DNA from: Sphingobium xanthum
GTDB taxonomy: Bacteria > Pseudomonadota > Alphaproteobacteria > Sphingomonadales > Sphingomonadaceae
Reading direction: 5' to 3'
Length of the DNA stretch: 64,000 bases
NCBI RefSeq assembly: GCF_019737615.1
Contig: NZ_JAHKKS010000014.1
Span: 1-64,000 of the forward strand
Shown: piece by piece, positions 48,112 through 56,350 of the stretch
How the letters are laid out: every line of letters starts with the position of its first letter
Numbering within the stretch: the first letter of the stretch is position 1
The notes under the pieces: generated by a model
Told to the model about the DNA's origin: nothing
What the model saw: the letters and a program-made list of their open reading frames with translations, nothing else
Databases searched by the model: none
Position numbers and translations under genes: made by a program

Positions 48112-48500
48112 GCGCTTTCGCGGCGCTTCTGCTCGCCGCCGCGCCGCCCATGGCGGTGATCGACGAGACCGATGTGAAGCGCGAGGAGCCGCCGCCGCAC
48201 GGCGCGATCGGCATGAGCACGGCCTATCGCATCAGCGATGCCGTGCCGCAGCCGCGCACGATGGAGTTCCGCCGCCGCGTGCTCCATGTCGGCGCGGCCA
48301 TCGGCGAGCATCCGATCGCGCATGACGAGGTCTATTATGTGCTGGAAGGTGAGGGCGAAGTCGTCTCGGACGGCAAGCGCGCTGCCCTGCGCAAGGGCAT
48401 GGCGGCCTATCTCTACAGGGGGGCAGTGGTCGGCATCCGGCAAATGGGGAAAACGCCGCTGTCGCTGATCATCAGCTATCCGGTGGAGGCGGGGAAGTAG
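48108..48500 (+). CDS. Small cupin protein, possibly KdgF-like, exported
   Basis: A 130-residue single-domain cupin. The first 16 residues are hydrophobic and may be a signal peptide. The cupin motif GAAIGEHPIAHDEVYYVLEGEGEV supplies His and Glu ligands, with the second motif around residue 100. KdgF cupins open unsaturated uronates to the linear keto form, and this gene is coupled to a pectate lyase by a GTGA overlap, so a KdgF-like role is plausible. The possible export signal would place it in the periplasm. The family is certain only at the level of cupin_2. Confidence 0.7.
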   Translation: MSAFAALLLAAAPPMAVIDETDVKREEPPPHGAIGMSTAYRISDAVPQPRTMEFRRRVLHVGAAIGEHPIAHDEVYYVLEGEGEVVSDGKRAALRKGMAAYLYRGAVVGIRQMGKTPLSLIISYPVEAGK

Positions 48501-48545
48501 GGCGCTGCCTCGTCACCCGGGGTGACGGGCGGTTGGGTTCCGGAT

Positions 48546-50090
48546 TCAACTTCCCGGCTGCACATAAGGCGCCGTCGCCCAGAAGGCCCGCTCCCATCCG
48601 CGTGGGTCGTCGATCATGCGGATGTCGTTGTCGACCACCAACGTCGCCCGCGCTGGGAGCGCATAGCGTGCCCAATGATCCAGCCCCGGCCTGCCGGTCT
48701 TCGCCAGCCCAACGAACGCTGCCATCATCGCGTCGCGCGTTGCTCGTGCCGCCGCATTGGTGCCGCTGAAGCTGCCGGGCGCGTCGAGCGTGCCGAACAC
48801 ATAGGGCAGGTCGTCCGTATGGGCCGCGCCGCGCAAGGGATCGATCGGGGAGGGACGATCGAGCTGATACACCCATGTCGCCTGCGCGCCCGCGGCGGCG
48901 CGGGCATCGGCCTCGATCACTTGCCCCGGCCAGCTTCGCCCGGCGGTTGTCGCCGCGTAGAAGAGCCGCTCGGGCGTCCAGTCCGGGTAGCGCGCGCGAT
49001 ATTGCGCAACCACCCAGTGCGGATCGAGATCGATCTTGATCTCGGGCGCGATGCGCTCCGCCAGATTGTCCCAGCCGAGCCCGGCGAGCTTCGGCCCGCG
49101 CGGATTGATGAAGGCCCGCGTCTCGTCGCGCGTATTGCCGAGGATCATCGGGATGTGCAGCGATTGCGGCGCGGCGTCCGGCCAGAAGGGGTGGCGCGGC
49201 AGGTTCGTCATATCCAGCACCGGACCGAAATAGACCGGGCCGCCCATGATGGGGTCCTTGGCGGCGAGCCCCTCGACCAGCCGCTCGATCGGGAGTGTGC
49301 GCAATGTCTCGACATCCGTGTCCGTGAGCTTGAGCGCCGCCATGAAGCTTCGTGTGCGGGCAAGAGCATGTGCAGGCCCGGATGCCACGACCTGCTGTCC
49401 GCTCATCGTCGCGGCGGCGTGGAACAGGCCCTTGGCCGCCGGCATCGCCATCAAGGTTGCGATCTTGGCGCCGCCGCCGGACTGGCCGAAGACCATGACG
49501 CGCCCCGGATCGCCGCCGAAATCCGCGATATGATCGCGTACCCATGTCAGCGCCAGGATGAGATCGAGCTGACCGAGATTGCCGCTGTCCGCATAAGCCG
49601 CGCCGAAAGGCTTGAGCCATGCATAGCCGAGCGCATTCAGCCGGTGATTGACCGTGACGACGACCACGTCACCTTGCGCGGCGAGATGGGCGCCGTGGGT
49701 CAGCGGATCGGTCGAGGTGCCGGAAGTGTAAGCGCCGCCATGGAAATAGACCATGACGGCGCGCCGCGCGTGCGGATCGGCCTCCGGCGTCCAGACGTTG
49801 AGAAACAGGCAGTCCTCGCTGGAGCCTCTGCCGTCATCGCCCCGTTGCGGTGCGTTCGGGCCGAAGCGATCGGTGCGGATCGGCGGTCCGGCCCAGGGTT
49901 CGGCAATTGGGCGGGTGAAGCGCGCCGCGCGGCCATAGCGAATGCCCTTGAAAGCGAGGACAGCGCTGTCGCGCACCCCGACATAGCGCCCGACCCGGGG
50001 ATCGCGGCCAGCGCTGAGTGCCGGTGTTGCCAGCAAAGCCGCGGTTCCGCCGAGCATGGCCCGGCGCGACACCGGCTTACCGCCGGACAT
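48546..50090 (-). CDS. Type-B carboxylesterase, Tat-exported
   Basis: A 514-residue carboxylesterase/para-nitrobenzyl esterase. It has a twin-arginine signal (SRRAMLGGTAALLATPALSA), the family signature SEDCLFLNVW near residue 100, an oxyanion loop FHGGAYTSG, the nucleophile in VFGQSGGGAK, and His near DDLPYVFG. It follows kdgK with a 14-base overlap in the kduI-kduD-kdgK operon, so it probably de-esterifies pectin-derived material. The protein resembles the partial esterase at 62607-64000. It converges on the cupin gene; a short GTCACC/GGTGAC hairpin lies between. Confidence 0.87.
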   Translation of the reverse strand: MSGGKPVSRRAMLGGTAALLATPALSAGRDPRVGRYVGVRDSAVLAFKGIRYGRAARFTRPIAEPWAGPPIRTDRFGPNAPQRGDDGRGSSEDCLFLNVWTPEADPHARRAVMVYFHGGAYTSGTSTDPLTHGAHLAAQGDVVVVTVNHRLNALGYAWLKPFGAAYADSGNLGQLDLILALTWVRDHIADFGGDPGRVMVFGQSGGGAKIATLMAMPAAKGLFHAAATMSGQQVVASGPAHALARTRSFMAALKLTDTDVETLRTLPIERLVEGLAAKDPIMGGPVYFGPVLDMTNLPRHPFWPDAAPQSLHIPMILGNTRDETRAFINPRGPKLAGLGWDNLAERIAPEIKIDLDPHWVVAQYRARYPDWTPERLFYAATTAGRSWPGQVIEADARAAAGAQATWVYQLDRPSPIDPLRGAAHTDDLPYVFGTLDAPGSFSGTNAAARATRDAMMAAFVGLAKTGRPGLDHWARYALPARATLVVDNDIRMIDDPRGWERAFWATAPYVQPGS

Positions 50091-51093
50091 CACCGCCGCC
50101 GGCGGAGAAGGCGTCCAGATCGGCCCGCCCGACGAGGCACATGTCGCCCGCAATACTGTGCTTGAGGGCGGCCAGTGCCAGTCCCGTCTCGGCCATCGCG
50201 CGGGCATCGCCGCCATCGAGCCAGCGATCGAGCACACCCGCCGCGAAGGCGTCGCCGGTGCCGATCCGGTCGACGATGTCGGTCACGTCGATCTCGTCGG
50301 TCTGATGTGCGCCGTCGCGCAGGTCCACACGCGCCGAGATGCGATGATGCGCGCTGGTCACCAGGTGCCGCGCGGTCGAGGCGATGATCTCGAGCTTGGG
50401 GAAAGCCGCAAAGGCCGCCTCCGCCGCCTCGCGCCGCCGGTCCGGCCCGTCACCGGAGAAGCGCGTGCCGAGCAGCAGCGAGATGTCGCGATGATTGCCG
50501 ATGAAGATCGTCGCCTGCGCGACCAGCTCGCTCAGGATGCGCTGCGGATCGCTGTCCCAGCTATCCCAGAGCTGCGCGCGGTAGTTGCCGTCGAAACAGA
50601 TCGGCACCCCTGCATCTCTGGCGGCCCCGGCGGCAGCGCAGGCAAGAGCGCAGCCGCCGGGGCCTAGTGCTGGCGTGATACCCGAGATGTGCAGAACGCG
50701 GGCACCCTCCAGCGGGGAGAGCAGGTCGATATCGGCGGGGAGGGCCTTGGCAAAGGCACTGTCCGCGCGGTCATAGACGATGGAGGAGGGGCGAGCGCCC
50801 GCGCCCGCTTCCAGAAAATAGAGGCCCATGCGGCCGGGGGTAGAGCGCAGATGGCTTACGTCCACACCGGCCGCCGCGAGCGCGCTGCGTGCCTTGCGGC
50901 CGAGCGGATTGTCCGGGACCAGCCCTACGAACCGCACCGGCCGGCCGAGCGAGGCCAGCGCTGCCGCGACATTGGCCTCCGCACCGCCGACGGCGAGGTC
51001 CAGCGTGTCGGTCTGTACGGTCAGGCGCGCGCCGGGCGGCGAAAGGCGCAGCAGCGGCTCGCCGAAGCAGACGACGGGCGCGGCGCTGCTCAT
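50077..51093 (-). CDS. kdgK: 2-keto-3-deoxygluconate kinase (PfkB family)
   Basis: A 338-residue sugar kinase of the PfkB/ribokinase family. It has VGGAEANVAAALASLG near residue 40 and the catalytic signature DIVDRIGTGDAFAAGVLDRW, with catalytic Asp in GTGDAF. The placement in an operon with KduI and KduD, all converging on KDG, supports KDG kinase, which gives KDPG for the Entner-Doudoroff aldolase. The aldolase itself is not in the window. ATG 51093 overlaps the kduD stop. Confidence 0.88.
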   Translation of the reverse strand: MSSAAPVVCFGEPLLRLSPPGARLTVQTDTLDLAVGGAEANVAAALASLGRPVRFVGLVPDNPLGRKARSALAAAGVDVSHLRSTPGRMGLYFLEAGAGARPSSIVYDRADSAFAKALPADIDLLSPLEGARVLHISGITPALGPGGCALACAAAGAARDAGVPICFDGNYRAQLWDSWDSDPQRILSELVAQATIFIGNHRDISLLLGTRFSGDGPDRRREAAEAAFAAFPKLEIIASTARHLVTSAHHRISARVDLRDGAHQTDEIDVTDIVDRIGTGDAFAAGVLDRWLDGGDARAMAETGLALAALKHSIAGDMCLVGRADLDAFSAGGGDVRR

Positions 51094-51857
51094 CGGGCGA
51101 GCCAGCCTCCGTCGACCGCCAGCACATGGCCCTGGACATAGTCCGCCGCGCGGCTGGCGAGGAAGACGGCCGCGCCGCCAATATCCTCCGGCGCGCCCCA
51201 GCGGCCTTCCGGAATGCGCTCCAGTATCTGGCGATTGCGGGTCTCGTCCGCCTGCAGCGCGGCCGTATTGTTGGTCGCGATATAGCCGGGGGCGATGGCG
51301 TTCACATTGACGCCCTTGGCCGCCCATTCATTGGCGAGCAGCTTGGTAAGCCCCGCAACGCCGCTCTTGGAGGCGGTGTAGCTCGGCACGCGGATGCCGC
51401 CCTGGAAGCTCAGGAGCGAGGCGATGTTGACGATCTTGCCGCGCCGGCCCGTCTCGGCATAGCGCGCAATCATCTCCCGCCCGGCCGCCTGGCACAGGAA
51501 GAAAGTCGTCTTGAGATTGGTGTCGATCACCGCATCCCAGTCCGCCTCGGTGAAATCGACCGCATCGGCGCGGCGGATGATGCCGGCATTGTTGATGAGG
51601 ATGTCGATCGATCCGAGCTGGCTCACCGTTTTCTCGACAACGCCCGCGACCGGCTGCGTGGACGAGAGGTCGGCATCGAGCAGCACACAGCGTCGCCCGA
51701 GCGCCTCGACCTTGGCGCGCGTCTCTTCCGCCGGTGTGCGTCCGGCCGCTGCAACGTTCGCGCCCGCCTGCGCCAGCGCGACAGCGATCGCCTGGCCGAT
51801 GCCGGTATTGGCGCCGGTGACGAGCGCGACCCGGCGGGAAAGATCGAAGCTGCTCAT
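51090..51857 (-). CDS. kduD: 2-deoxy-D-gluconate 3-dehydrogenase / DKII reductase (SDR)
   Basis: A 255-residue short-chain dehydrogenase. Cofactor motif TGANTGIGQAIAVALAQAG, NNAGII, catalytic Ser in IASLLSFQGG, YTASKSGVAGL with Tyr and Lys, and C-terminal VDGGWLAR. The close match to KduD and the place directly after kduI indicate reduction of 2,5-diketo-3-deoxygluconate to KDG. ATG 51857 gives the standard MSSFDLS start; a GTG at 51866 overlapping the kduI stop is the alternative. Confidence 0.9.
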   Translation of the reverse strand: MSSFDLSRRVALVTGANTGIGQAIAVALAQAGANVAAAGRTPAEETRAKVEALGRRCVLLDADLSSTQPVAGVVEKTVSQLGSIDILINNAGIIRRADAVDFTEADWDAVIDTNLKTTFFLCQAAGREMIARYAETGRRGKIVNIASLLSFQGGIRVPSYTASKSGVAGLTKLLANEWAAKGVNVNAIAPGYIATNNTAALQADETRNRQILERIPEGRWGAPEDIGGAAVFLASRAADYVQGHVLAVDGGWLAR

Positions 51858-51862
51858 CGAAC

Positions 51863-52702
51863 TCACTTCAGCTGGCAGATGTCGAGCACGTTCATGTCGG
51901 TATAATCAAGATTCTCGCCACCCATCGCCCAGATGAACGCATATTTCTTGGTGCCTGATCCCATGTGGATCGACCAGGGCGGGCTGATCACGGCTTCCTC
52001 GTTGCCGATCACGATGTGCCGCATTGAGTCCGGCTCGCCCATATAGTGGAACACGCGGTCCTTCTCGGCTTCGGGCATGTCGAAATAGAGATAGATTTCG
52101 CTGCGCCGGTCGTGGAGGTGCGGCGGCATCGTGTTCCAAACGCTGCCTTCCTCGAGCACCGTGAGGCCGAGCAAGAGCTGCGCGCTTTCGCACACGCCGG
52201 GAATGACGAGCTGGTAGATCGTGCGCTGGTTGCTGTTGGCGAGATCGCCGCGCGCGAGCGGATTGGCCTGCGCGAGCGTGATGTGCTTGATCGGGCAGAT
52301 TTTGTGCGCGGGGAGCGAAGCGAGATAGAAGCGCGCACCGTCACCTTCGAACTGCACGTCCTTCGAGCCCATCGGGATGTAGAGACATTCCTTGTTGCCC
52401 ATCTCGAAGCGCTGCCCATCGACGGTAATAGCGCCGTTACCACCGATGTTCACCGCCGCCAGCTCGCGCCGCTCCAGGAAAGGGTGGCCGGCCGCGCTGG
52501 CGGGCACGGTCTGGTCGGGCAGCTTGAGCGCGCCGCCCCTTGGCACGGCGCCGCCGATCACAAAGCGCTCGTTGTGGGAATAATTGAGCGTGACCTCGCC
52601 GTCGTTGAACATGCCGCCGACGAGATAGCGCTCGCGCAGATTCTCGTTCGAGACGCTGTCCATCATGTCCGGATGGGTGGCGTAAAAGGTCTTTGCGAAC
52701 AC
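51863..52702 (-). CDS. kduI: 5-keto-4-deoxyuronate isomerase
   Basis: A 279-residue KduI. It begins [20 protein letters not shown], the family N-terminus, and contains the metal site [17 protein letters not shown] with conserved His and Glu, and [21 protein letters not shown] near the C-terminus. It isomerises the product of pectate lyase and oligogalacturonide breakdown. The GTG at 52702 is chosen because GGGAGA lies 8 bases before it and it gives the correct N-terminus; an in-frame TTG at 52738 adds non-homologous residues. An operator lies upstream. Confidence 0.93.
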   Translation of the reverse strand: MFAKTFYATHPDMMDSVSNENLRERYLVGGMFNDGEVTLNYSHNERFVIGGAVPRGGALKLPDQTVPASAAGHPFLERRELAAVNIGGNGAITVDGQRFEMGNKECLYIPMGSKDVQFEGDGARFYLASLPAHKICPIKHITLAQANPLARGDLANSNQRTIYQLVIPGVCESAQLLLGLTVLEEGSVWNTMPPHLHDRRSEIYLYFDMPEAEKDRVFHYMGEPDSMRHIVIGNEEAVISPPWSIHMGSGTKKYAFIWAMGGENLDYTDMNVLDICQLK

Positions 52703-52738
52703 GTTGGTCTCTCCCGGAGCGATCGTCGAATGCGCCAA

Positions 52739-52753
52739 TGGTAACCGGTGTCA
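52739..52753. promoter_or_regulatory. LacI-type operator 3, before kduI operon
   Basis: TGGTAACCGGTGTCA. On the minus strand it overlaps TTGACA, a good -35 box for the kduI promoter, so repressor binding would compete with RNA polymerase. It is identical to operator 2. Confidence 0.8.
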
Positions 52754-52800
52754 AAGGCGGGGACAAGTGACTTTCGACGGATGCAGGATCGGAAAGGAAA

Positions 52801-53823
52801 TCAGCGCGAGGGCGGAACGGACGACGCGCGCCGGATGAGGTCTGAGAGGAAGAGCGACGGTTGGCTCGCTTCCTCGCCTGGGCCGATGAGCTTGGCGGCG
52901 GCGGCGCGGGCCATCGGCACGATCGGCCAGCGCACCGTGGTGAGCGGAGGCCAGATATGCGCAGCGATCGCCGTATCGTCGAAGCCGACGATGGAGAGGT
53001 CGCGCGGCACGTCGATGCCCCGTTGGCGTGCAGCGTGGAGGACGCCGGCCGCCATCTCGTCATTGCTGGCGAAGATTGCCGTGGGGCGCGGATTGGCATC
53101 GAGCAGGCGCACGCCCGCAGCAAGGCCTGACTCGAATGTGTAGTTTCCCCCGGCGATCAGGTCCTGGCCGGTGTCGAAGCCGTGATGGGCGACGCCGTCA
53201 TGATAGCCCAGCATGCGCTCGCGGGCCGAACGAAAGCCCTCCGGGCCAGCCACCAGCCCGACGCGGCGATGTCCCAACTCCGCCAGATATGCCATCGCAT
53301 GGGTCACTGCCTGCCGGTCGTTCGACTCCACCAGATGCGCGTCGTCGTCGAGCTTCGCTGATCCCATGCGCACATAATTGCAGCCAAGCTCTGTGCAGAG
53401 CGCGGCGAGCGCGTCGTTCTCGGAAATCGGCGGGAGCAGCAGCACGCCGTAGAGCCGCTGCCGTTCGAGGAAGTTGCGCACATCGTCGAGCAGGCGCGGC
53501 GAATGGCGATCGACCGGGCGAACGACCAACGCGAACTCGGTCTCGCGGATGGCATCGAGCACGCCTTCCTGGAAGTTCAGCACCATCTGGGCGTTGGGAT
53601 TGTCGTGGATCAGGCCGATCAGGAAATTGCGGCGGAGCGCCAGCGCGCGCGCCTGCGGATTGGGGACATAGCCCAGATCGGCGATGACGGCCTCGACTCG
53701 CTCGCGGGTCGCCTGGTTGAGCAGCGGTGACCGGTTGATGACGCGGCTGACGGTTTTCTTCGACACGCCCGAGAGACGGGCCACGTCATTGATCGTCGGC
53801 GCGCTGTCTTTCTTCCTGTTCAC
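52801..53823 (-). CDS. LacI-family repressor of uronate locus
   Basis: A 340-residue LacI/GalR regulator. The helix-turn-helix TINDVARLSGVSKKTVSRVI and hinge helix (YVPNPQARALALRR) are followed by the periplasmic-binding-type effector domain ending RASSVPPSR. The GTG at 53823 is preferred, with AAGGGG before it; a GTG at 53859 is the longer option. Five operators of one type flank the locus genes, and one lies between this gene and uxaA, so it is probably the local repressor and autoregulated. The inducer is likely KDG or a uronate, which is inference. Confidence 0.88.
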   Translation of the reverse strand: MNRKKDSAPTINDVARLSGVSKKTVSRVINRSPLLNQATRERVEAVIADLGYVPNPQARALALRRNFLIGLIHDNPNAQMVLNFQEGVLDAIRETEFALVVRPVDRHSPRLLDDVRNFLERQRLYGVLLLPPISENDALAALCTELGCNYVRMGSAKLDDDAHLVESNDRQAVTHAMAYLAELGHRRVGLVAGPEGFRSARERMLGYHDGVAHHGFDTGQDLIAGGNYTFESGLAAGVRLLDANPRPTAIFASNDEMAAGVLHAARQRGIDVPRDLSIVGFDDTAIAAHIWPPLTTVRWPIVPMARAAAAKLIGPGEEASQPSLFLSDLIRRASSVPPSR

Positions 53824-53907
53824 CTGAACCCCTTGCAACGCGATCTGGCCATCGCGCACTCCCGAAGCTCCTGCCCGTTCCGTAGAGTAAGCGCAACGCT
53901 AGCTTTA

Positions 53908-53922
53908 TGACACCGGTTTCCA
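53908..53922. promoter_or_regulatory. LacI-type operator 4, between lacI-type gene and uxaA
   Basis: TGACACCGGTTTCCA. It lies 14 bases before the uxaA start and just before TATAAG (53924-53929), a likely -10 box, so it would block uxaA transcription when bound. Confidence 0.8.
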
Positions 53923-53935
53923 CTATAAGCGTATT

Positions 53936-55426
53936 ATGACAGAGCTCAAATCCTTCCTGAAAGTGCATGCAGCCGACACGGTTGCGGTCGCCTTGCAGCC
54001 GGTCGAGGCCGGGATCGGCGCGCCGGAAGACGGCGTCGTCGCGCTTGAGCCGATCCCGCAGGGACACAAGATCGCGCTGAAGAATCATGCGCCGGGCGAG
54101 ATCGTCCGTAAATATGGCTTGCCGATCGGTCGCGCCACGCAGGAGATCCCGGCAGGCGCGCATGTCCATACCCACAATCTGGCGACGGCGCTCGCGGGTG
54201 AGCAGGTCTATGTCGCATCGCGGGTCGCGCACGGAAATGCGCGGGAAAAGCCAGCGGAAGAGCCGCTGTGGATGGGCTATTTGCGTGGCGACGGCCGCGC
54301 CGCGACGCGCAACGAGGTCTGGATATTGCCAACGGTCGGCTGCGTTTCGCTGACGGCCGAGCAGGCTGCCCGGGCGGCATCGGAGCGTCATGCCGGCCGC
54401 ATCGACGGCGTCCACGCCTTCACGCATCCGCATGGCTGTTCGCAACTGGGCGATGACCTTGCGGGCACACGTGCCTTGCTGGCGGGGTTGGCCGCGAACC
54501 CGAACGCAGCGGGCGTCGTCCTGCTCGGCCTGGGCTGCGAATCCAATCAACTCGCCGATCTGCTGGATGCGCTGTCGTCCGTCGCGCGAGCCAAGGTCCG
54601 AACCTTGTCCTCGCAAGCAGCAGGCGACGAAATGGCCGAATTGGCGGCCATTCTCGATGAGCTGGTGGATCTGGCGGCTGCGGCGGAGCGCGAGCCGCTA
54701 CCGTTTGGGTTGCTCAGCGTGGGCCTCAAATGCGGAGGGTCGGACGGGTTCAGCGGACTCACCGCCAATCCCTTGCTCGGCCGCTTCAGCGATCATCTGG
54801 CGGCGGCCGGCGGCACGCTGATCCTGACGGAAATCCCAGAGATTTTCGGCGCGGAGCAGGCCTTGCTGGAACGGGCGCAGGATGCCCGGACCTTCGACGA
54901 GGCGGCCGCGCTCGTGAATCGGTTCAAGCGCTATTATCTCGATCAGGGCTTGCCGATTTCGGAGAATCCCTCGCCGGGCAATCTGGCCGGTGGCATCACG
55001 ACGCTCGAGGAAAAATCGCTCGGTGCGGTGCAGAAGGCCGGAAGTGCGCCGCTTTGTGCGGTCGTCGGCTATGGTGACGCCGCGCCCTGCGGCGGCCTCG
55101 CCTTGCTGGAGGCGCCGGGCAACGACGCTGTTTCGTCGAGCGCGCTGGTCGCGGCGGGCGCCACGCTGATTCTCTTTACGACGGGGCGTGGCACGCCACT
55201 CGGCTTCCCCGTGCCGACGATGAAGATATCCTCCAATCACGGCCTGGCTAGGGCCAAGCCGCACTGGATCGATTTCGACGCGGCACAGGTTCTGGATGAC
55301 GGCGAGGAGGTCACGGATTCGGCGTTTTTGCGGCAGATTTTGGCCGTCGCGAGCGGCGAGCCCTGTGCCGCCGAACGGCATGGCCAGCGCGCTATCGCCA
55401 TTTGGAAACGCGGCGTCACGCTGTGA
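53936..55426 (+). CDS. uxaA: Altronate dehydratase (single chain UxaA)
   Basis: A 496-residue altronate dehydratase with both the N-terminal SAF domain (residues 10-90, with AGAHVHTHNL) and the C-terminal large domain (GYLRGDGRAATRNEVWILPTV and GLKCGGSDGFSGLTANPLLG), so the two halves found as separate subunits in some family members are joined. It turns altronate into KDG. The ATG sits 6 bases after a -10-like TATAAG and no ribosome site is visible, so the message may be leaderless. It leads the operon with the MhpD-like and transporter genes. Confidence 0.92.
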   Translation: MTELKSFLKVHAADTVAVALQPVEAGIGAPEDGVVALEPIPQGHKIALKNHAPGEIVRKYGLPIGRATQEIPAGAHVHTHNLATALAGEQVYVASRVAHGNAREKPAEEPLWMGYLRGDGRAATRNEVWILPTVGCVSLTAEQAARAASERHAGRIDGVHAFTHPHGCSQLGDDLAGTRALLAGLAANPNAAGVVLLGLGCESNQLADLLDALSSVARAKVRTLSSQAAGDEMAELAAILDELVDLAAAAEREPLPFGLLSVGLKCGGSDGFSGLTANPLLGRFSDHLAAAGGTLILTEIPEIFGAEQALLERAQDARTFDEAAALVNRFKRYYLDQGLPISENPSPGNLAGGITTLEEKSLGAVQKAGSAPLCAVVGYGDAAPCGGLALLEAPGNDAVSSSALVAAGATLILFTTGRGTPLGFPVPTMKISSNHGLARAKPHWIDFDAAQVLDDGEEVTDSAFLRQILAVASGEPCAAERHGQRAIAIWKRGVTL

Positions 55427-55460
55427 TGCGGGCACCTGACGCACAAGACCGGATTGCTTA

Positions 55461-55475
55461 TGACACCGGTTTCCT
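55461..55475. promoter_or_regulatory. LacI-type operator 5, between uxaA and MhpD-like gene
   Basis: TGACACCGGTTTCCT, the fifth copy of the motif, followed by TATACG, a possible -10 box. It implies a second, internal promoter for the MhpD-like and transporter genes. Confidence 0.75.
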
Positions 55476-55516
55476 ATACGCAGTCGCGAAACACCGCTCA
55501 GGGGACGAGGACCGCT

Positions 55517-56323
55517 TTGACTGAACCGCACGCCGCCGCAGAAGCCTTTGTCCGTGCGCGTCGGGCGGGGCAGGCGCTCCCCGTCTATCCCGGGACACCG
55601 CCTGCCGACCTCACGCAAGCCTACGGCATTCAGGATCGCGCGATCCTGCTCGACGGCCGTCGCATCGATGGCTGGAAAGTCGGCCGCATCAATCCGCCGG
55701 ACGATGCGCGGTTCGGCAGCAACCGGCTCTCCGGCCCCATTTTTGCCGGTTCCCTTGTCGATGCGAGCGACGGTCACGAGCCCGAGATGCCGGTCTTTAT
55801 CGGCGGCTTTGCGGCGGGTGAGGCGGAATTCCTGCTGCATGTCGCGCGGGGCTTCTCGGGCGCCTTGCCGGTGACCGATGACGAGACCCGCGCGCTGATC
55901 GACGAGGTGCGCATCGGCATCGAGATTGCGAGTTCGCCTTATCCCGGCATCAATGCGGATGGCGCGGCGGTGACCGTCTCCGATTTCGGCAATAATTTTG
56001 GCCTCGTCTGCGGCGCGCCGCTGGTCGACTGGCGGGATCTCGATCTGCGCAGCGTGCTGGTCCGCACCGAGATCGACGGTGTCCTGGCGGGCGAGGCGAC
56101 TGCGGCGACGATGCTGGACGGGCCTTATGGCGCGGTGCGTTTCCTGCTCGCCAATCTGGCGTCCCGCGACATTGATGCGACACGGGGCTTCTGGGTCTCG
56201 ACGGGGGCGATCACCGGCGTGCATGACGTGCGGCCAGGGCAACGGCTCGTCGCGATCTTCGGCGATCTCGGGCGCACCGGATGCCGCATCGTCGCGGCCG
56301 GGGCAGGACAGGCAGACCGGTAA
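55517..56323 (+). CDS. MhpD/FAH-family hydratase or decarboxylase
   Basis: A 268-residue protein of the 2-keto-4-pentenoate hydratase/oxohexenedioate decarboxylase (FAH-like) family. Landmarks are GWKVGRINPPDDARFG near residue 50, GEAEFLLHVARG, IEIASSPYPG and SDFGNNFGLVCGAPL. The start is uncertain. TTG 55517 has GACGAGGA upstream and gives the family-type opening TEPHAAAEAF; an ATG at 55460 would place the operator inside the coding region. Family members act on 2-keto acids using a divalent metal. Its role in a uronate operon is not part of the textbook pathway. Confidence 0.75.
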   Translation: MTEPHAAAEAFVRARRAGQALPVYPGTPPADLTQAYGIQDRAILLDGRRIDGWKVGRINPPDDARFGSNRLSGPIFAGSLVDASDGHEPEMPVFIGGFAAGEAEFLLHVARGFSGALPVTDDETRALIDEVRIGIEIASSPYPGINADGAAVTVSDFGNNFGLVCGAPLVDWRDLDLRSVLVRTEIDGVLAGEATAATMLDGPYGAVRFLLANLASRDIDATRGFWVSTGAITGVHDVRPGQRLVAIFGDLGRTGCRIVAAGAGQADR

Positions 56324-56350
56324 GCGCCGGGTGCAGAGGAGAGGGATGAG

